Of a stretch of DNA of 64,000 nucleotides, positions 24,658-33,692 are shown piece after piece. Origin of the DNA: Muribaculaceae bacterium (GTDB lineage Bacteria > Bacteroidota > Bacteroidia > Bacteroidales > Muribaculaceae); the NCBI GenBank assembly GCA_017935045.1, contig JAGBIJ010000020.1:124001-188000 (forward strand), given 5' to 3'. The position numbers and the translations under genes were made by a program. The notes below the pieces were generated by a model. That model was not told the DNA's origin, did not search any database, and saw nothing but the letters and a program-made list of their open reading frames with translations. The first letter of the stretch is position 1, and every line of letters starts with the position of its first letter.

Positions 24658-25860
24658 TTATTTCCGCTCTCCGGCGATAGCGGCCGTGTCGCGCGCTATC
24701 ATCAGCTCCTCGTCGGTAGGAATTACCACGACCCTTACCTTGGAACCGGGACGGGTCAGTTCTATCTCTTTGCCGCGGCACTTGTTGGCCTCCTCGTCGA
24801 AATCTATGCCGAGGAAAGCAAGCTGCTTGCACACACGCTCACGGGTAATGGTCTGATTCTCGCCAACACCGCCCGTAAAGACAATCACATCCACACCTCC
24901 CAGGGCGGCAGTATATGCGCCGACGTACTTTATGATGCGGTATTCATACATGTCGAGAGCCAGTTTGGCGCGCTCGTTGCCGGCAGCTATAGCGTTCTCT
25001 ATGTCGCGCATATCCGAACTCAGCTCCGTGACTCCGGCCACACCGCTATCCTTATTGATAAGCTTGAGCAAGCCGTCGGCATCCAGATTCATCTGCTTGG
25101 CCAGATATACCAGCGCTCCGGGATCGACATCGCCCACGCGCGTACCCATCATCAGGCCCTCTGTCGGAGTGAGACCCATAGAGGTGTCAACGCATACACC
25201 ATCCTCTATAGCGGCTATTGAAGCACCGTTGCCGATATGGCAAGTGATGATTTTCTGCTGCTCGTAAGGAAGGCCGAGGAACTCACAGGCGCGCTTGCTG
25301 ACGTAACGGTGCGAAGTGCCGTGGAAACCGTAGCGGCGCACTCCATACTTGGCGTAAGCTTCGTAAGGAAGAGCGTACATGAAAGCCTTGGCCGGCATGG
25401 TCTGATGGAAAGCCGTGTCGAAGACTCCTACCTGGGGTACAGAAGGAAGCAGCTCTGTCACAGCCTCGATACCGGTCATATTAGCCGGGTTGTGGAGCGG
25501 AGCGACTGTATAGCACTCCTTAATTTTCTCTATTACCTCGGGAGTAATGAGCACGCTCTTGTTGAATTTCTCCATACCGTGGACCACGCGGTGGCCTACG
25601 GCGCCGATCTCGTCATAAGACTTGATGACACCTTCCTTCGGGTCGGTAAGTATCTTCAGTATATTGCCTACCGCGCTCTTGTGCTCGGGCATGGGAGTCA
25701 CGATTGTCTCCTTTGTGCCGTCGGGACGCTTGAACTTCAGAAACGAATCGGGCAGACCGATTTTCTCTACACCGCCCTCAGCCAGCACCTGAGAGGTCTG
25801 CGAGTCGATGAGCTTATATTTTACGGATGAGCTTCCGCAGTTGAGAACAAGGATTTTCAT
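24658..25860 (-). CDS. ackA: Acetate kinase
   Basis: 400 residues, full length. ASKHA-fold motifs include LVLNCGSSSVKYKL at the N-terminus, HRVVHGMEKFN near residue 90, FDTAFHQTMP near 150, RYGFHGTSHRYVS near 180, HIGNGASIAAI near 210, and VFTGGVGENQ near 330. It converts acetyl phosphate and ADP to acetate and ATP in the cytoplasm. The gene follows pta by 16 bp on the same strand, forming the usual pta-ackA unit. With PFOR elsewhere in this window it completes pyruvate to acetate fermentation. Confidence 0.97.
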   Translation of the reverse strand: MKILVLNCGSSSVKYKLIDSQTSQVLAEGGVEKIGLPDSFLKFKRPDGTKETIVTPMPEHKSAVGNILKILTDPKEGVIKSYDEIGAVGHRVVHGMEKFNKSVLITPEVIEKIKECYTVAPLHNPANMTGIEAVTELLPSVPQVGVFDTAFHQTMPAKAFMYALPYEAYAKYGVRRYGFHGTSHRYVSKRACEFLGLPYEQQKIITCHIGNGASIAAIEDGVCVDTSMGLTPTEGLMMGTRVGDVDPGALVYLAKQMNLDADGLLKLINKDSGVAGVTELSSDMRDIENAIAAGNERAKLALDMYEYRIIKYVGAYTAALGGVDVIVFTGGVGENQTITRERVCKQLAFLGIDFDEEANKCRGKEIELTRPGSKVRVVVIPTDEELMIARDTAAIAGERK

Positions 25861-25876
25861 ATCTTTCTACAAATCA

Positions 25877-26890
25877 TTAGAGTCCTTTTTCGCCGATGGC
25901 CTGATTGCAGGTCACGATTATGGTCTTATAAATGTCGTCTACGAGACAGCCGCGGCTCAGGTCGTTGACCGGAGCTGCAAGTCCCTGCAAGATAGGACCT
26001 ACGGCGCCGGCGCCGGCAAGACGCTGCACCAGTTTGTAGGCGATATTGCCCACTTCGAGAGAGGGGAATACGAGGGTATTGGCATGGCCTGCCACGGGGC
26101 TTCCGGGAGCCTTGGATTCGCCTACGGAGGGCACGATAGCGGCATCGCTCTGCATCTCTCCGTCAATCTTTAATCCGGGCTCCATCTCGTGTACCATTTC
26201 GGTAGCGCGTATTACCTTGTCGATGCGCTCGTGGTTGGCGCTGCCCTTGGTGGAGAAGCTGAGCATAGCCACTACAGGGTCTATGCCGGCGATGTTACGG
26301 GCAGTGGCAGCGGTTGACACAGCTATCTGAGCCAGCTCCTCGGCTGTAGGATCGGGGACTACGGCACAGTCGGCGAAGATAAGCATGTGGTCAGTGCCAT
26401 ACGGCAGATTTTCCGGTAAGAGCATGATGAAAGCGCCGCTCACTACACTGATGCCGGGTTTGGTCTTCAGCACCTGGAAAGCAGCGCGAAGCACATTGCC
26501 TGTAGTAGACAGGGCGCCGGCCACCTGACAGTCGGCATCGCCGTTCTTAATCATAAGGCAGCCCAGATACAGTGGATTCTTCACAGTATAACGGGCATCT
26601 TCAAGGCTGACACCTTTCTTCTTGCGCAGTTCGTAGAAAAGCTGGGCGTAGGGTTCGGTAAACTGGCGGTCGTCGGGGTCTACGATATTGGCCTCGGCAA
26701 TATTATCAAGAGAGAGTTCTGCCGCTTTGGCCAGGATTTCATCCTTCTTGCCTATAAGAGTCACTTTAGCCAGACCTTCGGCTATGATTTTGTCAGCGGC
26801 TTGCAGAGTGCGGGGTTCGGTTCCCTCGGGTAGCACGAGGCGCTGCGGATGGGCTGCGGCCTTCTGTGCCAGACGTTCAAAGAGTGTCAT
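25877..26890 (-). CDS. pta: Phosphate acetyltransferase (short form)
   Basis: 337 residues, the short single-domain form without the N-terminal regulatory domains of enterobacterial Pta. Recognisable stretches are LVLPEGTEPRTLQAADKII near the start, CLMIKNGDADCQVAGALSTT, ADCAVVPDPTAEELAQIA, MLSFSTKGSANHERIDKV and NTLVFPSLEVGNIAYKLVQR near the end. It interconverts acetyl-CoA and acetyl phosphate. It is the first gene of pta-ackA. Its promoter overlaps the divergent promoter of the LptF/LptG-type permease. Confidence 0.96.
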   Translation of the reverse strand: MTLFERLAQKAAAHPQRLVLPEGTEPRTLQAADKIIAEGLAKVTLIGKKDEILAKAAELSLDNIAEANIVDPDDRQFTEPYAQLFYELRKKKGVSLEDARYTVKNPLYLGCLMIKNGDADCQVAGALSTTGNVLRAAFQVLKTKPGISVVSGAFIMLLPENLPYGTDHMLIFADCAVVPDPTAEELAQIAVSTAATARNIAGIDPVVAMLSFSTKGSANHERIDKVIRATEMVHEMEPGLKIDGEMQSDAAIVPSVGESKAPGSPVAGHANTLVFPSLEVGNIAYKLVQRLAGAGAVGPILQGLAAPVNDLSRGCLVDDIYKTIIVTCNQAIGEKGL

Positions 26891-26945
26891 ATCAATATGT
26901 CTATGGTATTATCGGCCCGGTCAGGCCGTGGTTATTATACATGCA

Positions 26946-26976
26946 CAAAATTACAAAAATATTGGCTGAACGGCAA
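26946..26976 (-). promoter_or_regulatory. Promoter of pta-ackA
   Basis: Minus-strand TTG (CAA at 26974-26976), 20 nt, then TAATTTTG (26953-26946). It overlaps the divergent promoter at 26962-26992 by 15 bp. Confidence 0.7.
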
Positions 26977-26992
26977 ATAATTTGTAACTTTG
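26962..26992 (+). promoter_or_regulatory. Promoter of the LptF/LptG-type permease
   Basis: TTG (26962-26964), 20 nt, then TAACTTTG (26985-26992), about 40 nt before the ATG at 27033. Confidence 0.7.
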
Positions 26993-27032
26993 AAGCCTGA
27001 AAAATGTAGCCGCCGGCACAGTTTTCGCCCCT

Positions 27033-28997
27033 ATGAGACTGATTAAACGCCTACATATCTTTGTCTTAAAGAGTTTTCTCCCTTTGTTCGCGATGACTTT
27101 TTTCATCGTGCTGTTCATCGTATTGATGCAGTTTCTCTGGAAATACATCGATGATCTGGTAGGCAAGGGTCTGGAGATGAAAGTGCTGGCCGAACTGTTT
27201 TTCTATGCCGCTGTCAGCCTTGTGCCTACGGCTCTGCCGCTGGCCATACTGCTGGCCTCGCTGATGACTTTCGGCAATCTGGGAGAGAAATTTGAGCTGA
27301 CTGCCATGAAAGCTGCCGGTGTGAGCCTGCTGCGGACCATGGCGCCGCTGATAGTCTTCATCGGCGGAGTATCGGTGGGGGCATTTTTCTTTCAGAACGA
27401 GGTCCTACCCCGCGCTCAGGTAAAGATGTGGACTCTGCTCTTTTCCATGAAGCAGAAGAGTCCTGAGCTGGAGATACCTGAAGGGGTATTCTACGATCAG
27501 ATTCCCGGCTTCAACCTATACGTCAAACATAAAGACAAGGATCGCGCCATACTCCACGGACTGATGATCTACGATGTGCGCGGCGGATATGAAAAGAGTA
27601 CCGTCCTGGTGGCCGACTCCGCCAAGCTCGCCTTTACCAAAGGAATGAAAAACCTGTATCTGCATCTGTGGAGAGGCGAACAGTTTGACAATCTTTCGGA
27701 TCAGAATACCGCCAGTCAGAACGTGCCGTTCCGCCGTGAGCTTTTTGATGAAAAAGAGATTCTGATACCCTTCGATGCCAATTTCAACCGCCTCGACGAA
27801 GGGGGCATGCGCAAGCAATATGTAGGCAAAAATATTGCCGAGCTGAGGCATACCATCGATTCCGTACAGGCTCGCGTAGACTCTGTAGGCGATGTCTACT
27901 CGCGGTATCTGCGTCTGCGCGACTATGGAGGCGTACGCGCCGAAGTAGACCCCGAGACGCGCAAACCCAAGCCCTACAAGGCTGTCGCCATGCCGGCAGT
28001 CGTGCCGAACATAGACACTCTGATGTCTGCCTTGCAGCCTGCCAAGCGCAGTATGATATACGCACAGGCCATACGCAAGGCCGAAGCCGAACAGGCCGAC
28101 TGCCAGTTCAAAGCCGAAACAATGGAAGACGACCGCTATTCCGTCCGGCGTCACGAAATAGAGCTGATGAAGAAGTTCACACTGTCAGTGGCATGCCTCA
28201 TCTTCTTCTTCATAGGCGCGCCGTTGGGAGCCATCATACGCAAAGGCGGCCTGGGCACTCCCCTTGTGATTTCAGTATTCCTGTTCATAGTCTACTATAT
28301 AATAGACAATACGGGGTACAAAATGGCACGCGACGGCCATTGGGTCGTATGGCAGGGCATGTGGATTTCCACATTCGTACTTACGCCGTTAGGCATTTAT
28401 GTTACCTGGCAGGCCATGAATGACTCCGCCGTATTCAATCCCGATGCCTACCGCAATCTGCTCGCCCGCATGCTCGGAGTGCGCCAGAGCCGCAAAGTAG
28501 AGTTCAAGGAGGTAATAATCAACGACATCTCTCCGGCCCGTGCCGAAGCGGATGTAACCGGCGCATTGGACGCGGCCAAAGCCCTGCTCGCATTATGCCC
28601 GCGTCCGCAGCTCTATTTCAGCTATTGGCTGAAAGGCTTCCCCTCGCTGGCTATCCATAACTTCGGACAGCGCCTTGACGGACTATGCGAATACCTCAGC
28701 GACAGTCGTGACAAAGCCGTAGTCAACAAACTGCTCGACCTACCCGTCACAGGCAGCCTGTGGATATACCGGCCGGCCACACGCCGCTGGATGGGTTACG
28801 CCGGCATGATACTCTTTCCGATAGGCATCCCGCTGTGGCTGTTCGGCATGTACAAGCAACATTCCCTCATCGGCGAGCTTAAGACCTCGGAGACAGTGCT
28901 TACCGCCATCCTTGGTCTGCTCCGCAAAGATCAGGATATGGGGAATAATCCCTCTGGCAGCCCGCAGCCGGAGGTCACTGACGGGCCGACGGCATGA
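27033..28997 (+). CDS. LptF/LptG (YjgP/YjgQ) family permease with C-terminal extension
   Basis: 654 residues. N-terminal membrane spans (LHIFVLKSFLPLFAMTFFIVLFI; LVPTALPLAILLASLMTFGNLGEKFELTAMKAAG) match the YjgP/YjgQ family. A periplasmic beta-jellyroll region follows (about 130-230), then a spacer, then three spans from about 385 (LSVACLIFFFIGAPLGAIIRKGG). LptF and LptG form the inner-membrane part of the LPS exporter with LptB. The protein is longer than enterobacterial LptF/G (about 360): it has a long insert and a C-terminal tail with one or two extra spans. Which of the two roles it fills cannot be told here. Confidence 0.88.
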   Translation: MRLIKRLHIFVLKSFLPLFAMTFFIVLFIVLMQFLWKYIDDLVGKGLEMKVLAELFFYAAVSLVPTALPLAILLASLMTFGNLGEKFELTAMKAAGVSLLRTMAPLIVFIGGVSVGAFFFQNEVLPRAQVKMWTLLFSMKQKSPELEIPEGVFYDQIPGFNLYVKHKDKDRAILHGLMIYDVRGGYEKSTVLVADSAKLAFTKGMKNLYLHLWRGEQFDNLSDQNTASQNVPFRRELFDEKEILIPFDANFNRLDEGGMRKQYVGKNIAELRHTIDSVQARVDSVGDVYSRYLRLRDYGGVRAEVDPETRKPKPYKAVAMPAVVPNIDTLMSALQPAKRSMIYAQAIRKAEAEQADCQFKAETMEDDRYSVRRHEIELMKKFTLSVACLIFFFIGAPLGAIIRKGGLGTPLVISVFLFIVYYIIDNTGYKMARDGHWVVWQGMWISTFVLTPLGIYVTWQAMNDSAVFNPDAYRNLLARMLGVRQSRKVEFKEVIINDISPARAEADVTGALDAAKALLALCPRPQLYFSYWLKGFPSLAIHNFGQRLDGLCEYLSDSRDKAVVNKLLDLPVTGSLWIYRPATRRWMGYAGMILFPIGIPLWLFGMYKQHSLIGELKTSETVLTAILGLLRKDQDMGNNPSGSPQPEVTDGPTA

Positions 28998-29358
28998 ACG
29001 CGAAATAGACAGCGGCCACAAGACACAGAAAAGCCGCCAGATGATTCCAGCGCAATGTCTCCCCCTTGAAGAAAAGAGTGACGATAAGGGTAAAGACAGT
29101 AAGCGTAATGGCTTCCTGCATGACCTTCAGCTGCATAAGCGAAAACGGGCCTCCGTTGCCCACATAGCCTATACGGTTGGCCGGAACCATAAAGGAGTAC
29201 TCGGCCAGGGCAATGCCCCATGAGAATATAATCACTATGAACAGCGGCCATGACGAGGATATGCCCGCTTCCTGAAGTTTCAGATGCCCATACCAGGCAA
29301 AAGTCATAAAAATGTTGGATATTACCAACAGTAAGATTGTGGTTATCGCCGGATTCAT
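28975..29358 (-). CDS. DMT-like small membrane protein (DUF486 family)
   Basis: 127 residues from the ATG at 29358, with four membrane spans (TTILLLVISNIFMTFAWYGHL; PLFIVIIFSWGIALAEYSFM; LTLTVFTLIV-type; FLCLVAAVYFAFM). The NIFMTFAWYGHLK, ANRIGYVGNGGPFSLMQLKVMQE pattern is that of DUF486, a small relative of drug/metabolite transporters. Function is unknown. The 3' end overlaps the convergent permease gene by 23 bp. Its -7 box ends 6 bp before the ATG, so the transcript may have essentially no leader. Confidence 0.85.
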   Translation of the reverse strand: MNPAITTILLLVISNIFMTFAWYGHLKLQEAGISSSWPLFIVIIFSWGIALAEYSFMVPANRIGYVGNGGPFSLMQLKVMQEAITLTVFTLIVTLFFKGETLRWNHLAAFLCLVAAVYFAFMPSARQ

Positions 29359-29363
29359 GGCCG

Positions 29364-29394
29364 CAAAATTACTGGAATAATTCCATTCCTCCAA
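29364..29394 (-). promoter_or_regulatory. Promoter of the DUF486 gene, near leaderless
   Basis: Minus-strand TTG (CAA at 29392-29394), 20 nt, then TAATTTTG (29371-29364); only 5 nt separate the box from the ATG. Confidence 0.65.
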
Positions 29395-29401
29395 AATTTC
29401 T

Positions 29402-29432
29402 TTGTACGAATGAGTATTTTTGCGTAAATTTG
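29402..29432 (+). promoter_or_regulatory. Promoter of the GT2 operon, near leaderless
   Basis: TTG (29402-29404), 20 nt, then TAAATTTG (29425-29432); only 6 nt before the ATG at 29439. Confidence 0.65.
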
Positions 29433-29438
29433 TAGGCA

Positions 29439-30428
29439 ATGAAGGCAGAGAGCGAATACAGTTACCCTCCATTGTCGGAGTACAGCGAGGAGCGCGACGG
29501 AGCAGGTCACGCGCCTCTGGTAAGCATATATGTATCTACCTATAATCAAGAGGAATACATACGCCAATGCCTTGACGGCATATTAGTACAGCGCTGTCCT
29601 TTCGGCGTGGAGGCTCTGGTCATAGACGACGCCTCGACCGATAGCACTCCGGAGATCATACTGGAATATGCCCGACGTTATCCACACATTATAAAACCTG
29701 TTTTGCTGACTGAGAACCTGTACAGTCAGCGGCGGTCAAAACTGAGAGAACACTTCCTGCCCACAGCCGGAGGTAAATATATGGCTGTCTGCGAAGGAGA
29801 CGACTATTGGACATATCCCGGCAAACTCGCCGCGCAGATCAGCTTTATGGAACGTCATCCCGGCTATGCGGCCTGCATGCACGCCCACGACGTACGCAAC
29901 GAATCATCACTCACATATTTCCGGTATTATCCCCAACTGCGTCATTCGCGCCGGCTTGATCTGCTTGATCTGATAATCCTGCAGGTCATACAGACAGCGT
30001 CAGCAGTCGGCCGCATTGATGTGCTGCGCGACGACGCCCAGCTGAAATCGGAAGCCGCCGACCCGGAACACCGATTTATCTACGACTTACGTATTTTTCT
30101 TTCCTGGCTTAACGCCGGACGTGTCTACGCTTTTGCCGGACAATGGAGCGTATACCGCCTGCATGACAGGGGCGTTGCCACTGCAGCTCTGATAGACGGC
30201 ACTGCCGAAGCGCGCCACCGCCGCTTTCTCGACTGGCTCGGCACACTGTACGGCAACAAATATGAACACGATATTGCCCGGATGCACCGGATGTGGCAGC
30301 ATCTTGAGGCATGGACAGCTTTACGGCGGCAAAAGAAATATGCGCAGGCGGCAAACAGAATCATGAAAGCCCTGACTACGGGCAAGACAGACTTTCTAAA
30401 ATTATACTGGCACCGATATATCTACTGA
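29439..30428 (+). CDS. Glycosyltransferase family 2, first of three
   Basis: 329 residues. The GT-A domain starts near residue 27 (LVSIYVSTYNQEEYIRQCLDGIL) with nucleotide-binding VIDDASTDSTPEII and the metal-binding DxD-type site in CEGDDYW (about residue 125). It would add one sugar from a nucleotide donor to a surface glycan on the cytoplasmic face. Its stop overlaps the next start by one base (TGATG), and three GT2 genes form one transcription unit. The first 25 residues are extra and polar. The predicted promoter leaves almost no leader. Donor and acceptor are unknown. Confidence 0.88.
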   Translation: MKAESEYSYPPLSEYSEERDGAGHAPLVSIYVSTYNQEEYIRQCLDGILVQRCPFGVEALVIDDASTDSTPEIILEYARRYPHIIKPVLLTENLYSQRRSKLREHFLPTAGGKYMAVCEGDDYWTYPGKLAAQISFMERHPGYAACMHAHDVRNESSLTYFRYYPQLRHSRRLDLLDLIILQVIQTASAVGRIDVLRDDAQLKSEAADPEHRFIYDLRIFLSWLNAGRVYAFAGQWSVYRLHDRGVATAALIDGTAEARHRRFLDWLGTLYGNKYEHDIARMHRMWQHLEAWTALRRQKKYAQAANRIMKALTTGKTDFLKLYWHRYIY

Positions 30429-31429
30429 TGGCACCTATTGTAAGCGTCATAGTACCGGCATACAACGGAGGCAGATATGTGACACGCTGCCTCAAGAGCC
30501 TGTGCAATCAATCTTTTAACGACATTGAGATTGTCGTGGTAGACGATGGCTCTACTGACAACACCGCCTCTGCCGTTGCCGGATTAATGGCCGCAGACAA
30601 GCGCATAAAAATGCTCGCTCACGACCGGACATGCGGCGAAGGCGCAGCAAGACGTACCGGAATACTTGCAGCGCAAGGTAAATATATAGCATTTCTCGAC
30701 ACCGACGATATTTTTTATCGTGACGCCGTGGCATCTCTGTATAATGCAGCCCGGCAATATGACTGCGATATTACCGTAGGGGCCTCAAGGCTGTATTTTT
30801 CACATTTACATTTTTCCATCGGGCACTACCCCGGTGCAGGGCACCCGATGTTCAGCCAGGGTCTCGTGTCAGGCAGGGAAGGGACACAAGCGTTGCTTGA
30901 GGCGCAAGACATACAATGCGTATGCTGGGACAAGCTATACCGGGCATCCTTATTGAAAGAGATTGAGGTGCTGCCCGATGTCAGTGTGGGGCCTGATTTT
31001 CTGATAAATTTGTCGGTTTTTCCTAAGGCTGGCCGGATAGGCAGCACTTACACAGAAGTATGCCGATGGACATATAACGGCATGGGCAGTAAGTATTACC
31101 TGCTCAAATGGGAAGAGTATCTGAGAAGCGCGAAAGCAGCCCACTCTTTGATAGGCACTATGCGTACTGACACTCCGGACATGTCTGTGACAGCAATGTA
31201 TGAGTGGTTGGGCAAAGGCATACTGAACAATCTGCGCGAAAGCTGCGTGCAGCGGATACTCCACGGGTATAAGGATGAAGAAATCCTGACTGTAATAAGA
31301 GACACATGCCGGGAGTTTGATTTCGTGCCCGATACAGACGCAGTCCTTTTCCTTGCGGAATCGCGGCGGCACTTGCGTAATCACAGAAAATTTTATAACT
31401 TTACACGTCTGATAAATCTTCTGTCATGA
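30428..31429 (+). CDS. Glycosyltransferase family 2, second of three
   Basis: 333 residues from the ATG at 30428, the start that gives the canonical N-terminus APIVSVIVPAYNGGRYV. Nucleotide-binding IVVVDDGSTDNTAS and the metal site FLDTDDIF (about residue 98) are intact. The CWDKLYRASLLKEI segment is common in capsule and LPS GT2 enzymes. It sits between two other GT2 genes with overlapping start and stop codons (TGATG before, ATGA after), so the three enzymes are probably made together and build one oligosaccharide. Confidence 0.9.
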   Translation: MAPIVSVIVPAYNGGRYVTRCLKSLCNQSFNDIEIVVVDDGSTDNTASAVAGLMAADKRIKMLAHDRTCGEGAARRTGILAAQGKYIAFLDTDDIFYRDAVASLYNAARQYDCDITVGASRLYFSHLHFSIGHYPGAGHPMFSQGLVSGREGTQALLEAQDIQCVCWDKLYRASLLKEIEVLPDVSVGPDFLINLSVFPKAGRIGSTYTEVCRWTYNGMGSKYYLLKWEEYLRSAKAAHSLIGTMRTDTPDMSVTAMYEWLGKGILNNLRESCVQRILHGYKDEEILTVIRDTCREFDFVPDTDAVLFLAESRRHLRNHRKFYNFTRLINLLS

Positions 31430-32397
31430 GCACACTCGTTTCCGTCATAATCACTGTATACAACAAATACAACTACCTCAAGAAGTGCATCAAGTCCATA
31501 CTGGCCCAGACACTGGACGACATAGAGATCATCATCATCGACGACCAGAGCTGTGACACGAGTTTCGAGATTGCAGAGCATTTCGCGGAAGAGGACAACA
31601 GGGTGCATGTCTACCGCAATGACCGCAATTTAGGTGTCTACGCTACTCGCTACGAAGGCATAAGATACTGCACTGGCCAATATATTACATTTGCAGATGC
31701 CGACGATTGGTTCAACCCCGATCTGCTCCGGCGCATGTACGACGCCATAGAGGAGACCGGCGCTGATCTGGCTCAGGCCCGTATATGCCGGCGCATGAAC
31801 GGAATAGCCGTACGGTACCATGAGACGTTTGACAAGACGATGGCCGGACGCAGAATAGACGGAGAGGACTTCCGCACGCTTGCCACCTATATAGGTATGG
31901 ACAGCTATATCCAGCCTCCGTGCTGGGCAAAACTGTACCGCTCCGATATATTGAGACAGATCCGCCCCATAGAGTTCCATCAGTTCTGGGGCGATGACCA
32001 GATTTTCAATATCCAGTATCTCAGGGAGATTAAGTCGATGGTTTTCGTAGACTATATCGGCTACAATTACCGCTGGGGCGGCCAGACCAGCTCACGATAT
32101 AAATTTTCGGCCATACGCGACTATAAGAATGTATATCAGATCAAGCGTATGTTCGGTCTGGATGAAGAATGTCTGGACAGCGAGCTGCTGAGTCTGCTGC
32201 ACTATTATGTACGCTCATTGATGACAGAAGTGGGATTTACACGTCAGGCTACGGAGATGACTATGGAGGAGGAGCTGCGCGACCCGCTGTGGCAACGGCT
32301 GCTTCCGGGCGTTACAGCCCGCGAGCTGGTGGCCGAACAGGTGGAACACGTGCAGAGCAATCCGCTGAAATATCTTGCAAAACGAGTTTTGCGATAA
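31426..32397 (+). CDS. Glycosyltransferase family 2, third of three
   Basis: 323 residues. VSVIITVYNKYNYLKKCIKS begins the GT-A fold; IIIIDDQSCDTSFEI and the metal site FADADDWF (about residue 90) follow. A later CWAKLYRSDILRQI resembles the CWDKLYRASLLKEI of the gene upstream, so the two may be paralogs. It overlaps the upstream stop by 4 bp. It ends just before a separate promoter for ribBA, whose -33 element begins 8 bp after its stop. Sugar specificity is unknown. Confidence 0.9.
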   Translation: MSTLVSVIITVYNKYNYLKKCIKSILAQTLDDIEIIIIDDQSCDTSFEIAEHFAEEDNRVHVYRNDRNLGVYATRYEGIRYCTGQYITFADADDWFNPDLLRRMYDAIEETGADLAQARICRRMNGIAVRYHETFDKTMAGRRIDGEDFRTLATYIGMDSYIQPPCWAKLYRSDILRQIRPIEFHQFWGDDQIFNIQYLREIKSMVFVDYIGYNYRWGGQTSSRYKFSAIRDYKNVYQIKRMFGLDEECLDSELLSLLHYYVRSLMTEVGFTRQATEMTMEEELRDPLWQRLLPGVTARELVAEQVEHVQSNPLKYLAKRVLR

Positions 32398-32404
32398 TAT
32401 AATT

Positions 32405-32434
32405 TTGTAGTGTTGGCGTAATTGGCTAATTTTG
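32405..32434 (+). promoter_or_regulatory. Promoter of ribBA
   Basis: TTG (32405-32407), 19 nt, then TAATTTTG (32427-32434); 30 nt before the ATG at 32465. No FMN riboswitch is present in the short leader. Confidence 0.65.
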
Positions 32435-32464
32435 CAACTGAATAATCAAAGAACTATACCTAAA

Positions 32465-33682
32465 ATGGAAACTAAAATAAAACTCGATTCCATCGAGGAA
32501 GCCATCGCCGATTTCAAGGCCGGCAAAATGCTGATAGTGGTCGATGACGAAAACCGCGAAAACGAGGGCGACATTATAGTCGCCGCAGAGAAAATCACGC
32601 CCGAACAGGTCAACTTCATGCTGAAGAACGCCCGCGGCGTACTCTGCGTGCCGCTTACCCTGTCGCGCGCGGCCGAACTGCGCCTGCCCCATCAGGTGCA
32701 GGACAACACATCTATGCTCGGAACCCCGTTTACCGTTACCGTCGACAAGCTTGAGGGCTGCACCACCGGCGTCTCTATCCATGACCGCGCAGCCACCATC
32801 CGCGCCCTGGCGGATCCGGCTTCCCGGCCGGAGGATTTCGGCCGTCCCGGCCATATCAACCCGCTGTATGCGCAGGACAAAGGTGTACTGGTACGCGCCG
32901 GCCATACTGAGGCAAGTGTGGATCTGGCCCGTCTGGCAGGCCTGCAGCCCTGCGCCGCGCTTATGGAGATAATGAGCGATGACGGCTCTATGGCGCGTCT
33001 GCCAGAACTGCGCCGGCGCGCCGACGAATGGGGCATGAAACTTGTCTCCATAGCCGACCTGATAGCCTACCGCCTGGAGCGCGAGAGTCTTGTGGAACGC
33101 GGCGAAGAGGTCGACATGCCGACTCGTTACGGTCACTTCCGGCTCATTCCGTTCCGTCAGAAAAGCAACGGTCTGGAACACGTAGCTCTTATCAAAGGCG
33201 ATGTGACCGGTTCGGAGCCCGTGCTGGTCAGAGTCCATTCGTCATGCGCCACCGGCGACATATTCGCCTCGCGGCGCTGTGAGTGCGGCGACCAGCTGCA
33301 CCGCGCCATGGAGCTGATAGAGAAAGAAGGACGCGGCGCCATAGTCTATCTCAATCAGGAAGGACGCGGTATCGGCCTGATGGATAAAATAAAAGCTTAC
33401 AAACTCCAGGAGCAGGGGCTTGACACCGTCGACGCCAATCTGCATCTGGGCCACAAAGCCGACGAGCGGGACTACGGCGTGGGCGCTAATATCCTGCGCT
33501 CGCTCGGAATACATGACATGCGGCTGATGAGCAACAATCCCATGAAGCGCGTAGGACTTGAAGGCTACGGCCTGCGTATCGTGGAGCGCGTCCCGCTGGA
33601 AATAGAACCTAATGATTATAACCGTTTCTACATGCACACCAAGAAGACCCGCATGGGTCATCTGCTGAATCAGGTAGACTAA
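32465..33682 (+). CDS. ribBA: Bifunctional DHBP synthase / GTP cyclohydrolase II
   Basis: 405 residues from the ATG at 32465; an upstream in-frame TTG lies inside the -7 box and is rejected. The N-terminal RibB domain (about 1-200) has [12 protein letters not shown] and the [14 protein letters not shown] loop, with [22 protein letters not shown]. The C-terminal RibA domain (about 205-400) has the zinc cysteines in [18 protein letters not shown] and the catalytic NQEGRGIGL stretch. The protein makes 3,4-dihydroxy-2-butanone 4-phosphate and opens GTP, the two entry reactions of riboflavin synthesis. An S9 peptidase gene follows after 10 bp. Confidence 0.96.
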   Translation: METKIKLDSIEEAIADFKAGKMLIVVDDENRENEGDIIVAAEKITPEQVNFMLKNARGVLCVPLTLSRAAELRLPHQVQDNTSMLGTPFTVTVDKLEGCTTGVSIHDRAATIRALADPASRPEDFGRPGHINPLYAQDKGVLVRAGHTEASVDLARLAGLQPCAALMEIMSDDGSMARLPELRRRADEWGMKLVSIADLIAYRLERESLVERGEEVDMPTRYGHFRLIPFRQKSNGLEHVALIKGDVTGSEPVLVRVHSSCATGDIFASRRCECGDQLHRAMELIEKEGRGAIVYLNQEGRGIGLMDKIKAYKLQEQGLDTVDANLHLGHKADERDYGVGANILRSLGIHDMRLMSNNPMKRVGLEGYGLRIVERVPLEIEPNDYNRFYMHTKKTRMGHLLNQVD

Positions 33683-33692
33683 TCCGGATACC

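Noticed and set aside
32435..32464. FMN riboswitch before ribBA
   Set aside because: The leader is only about 25 nt long and cannot hold the aptamer.
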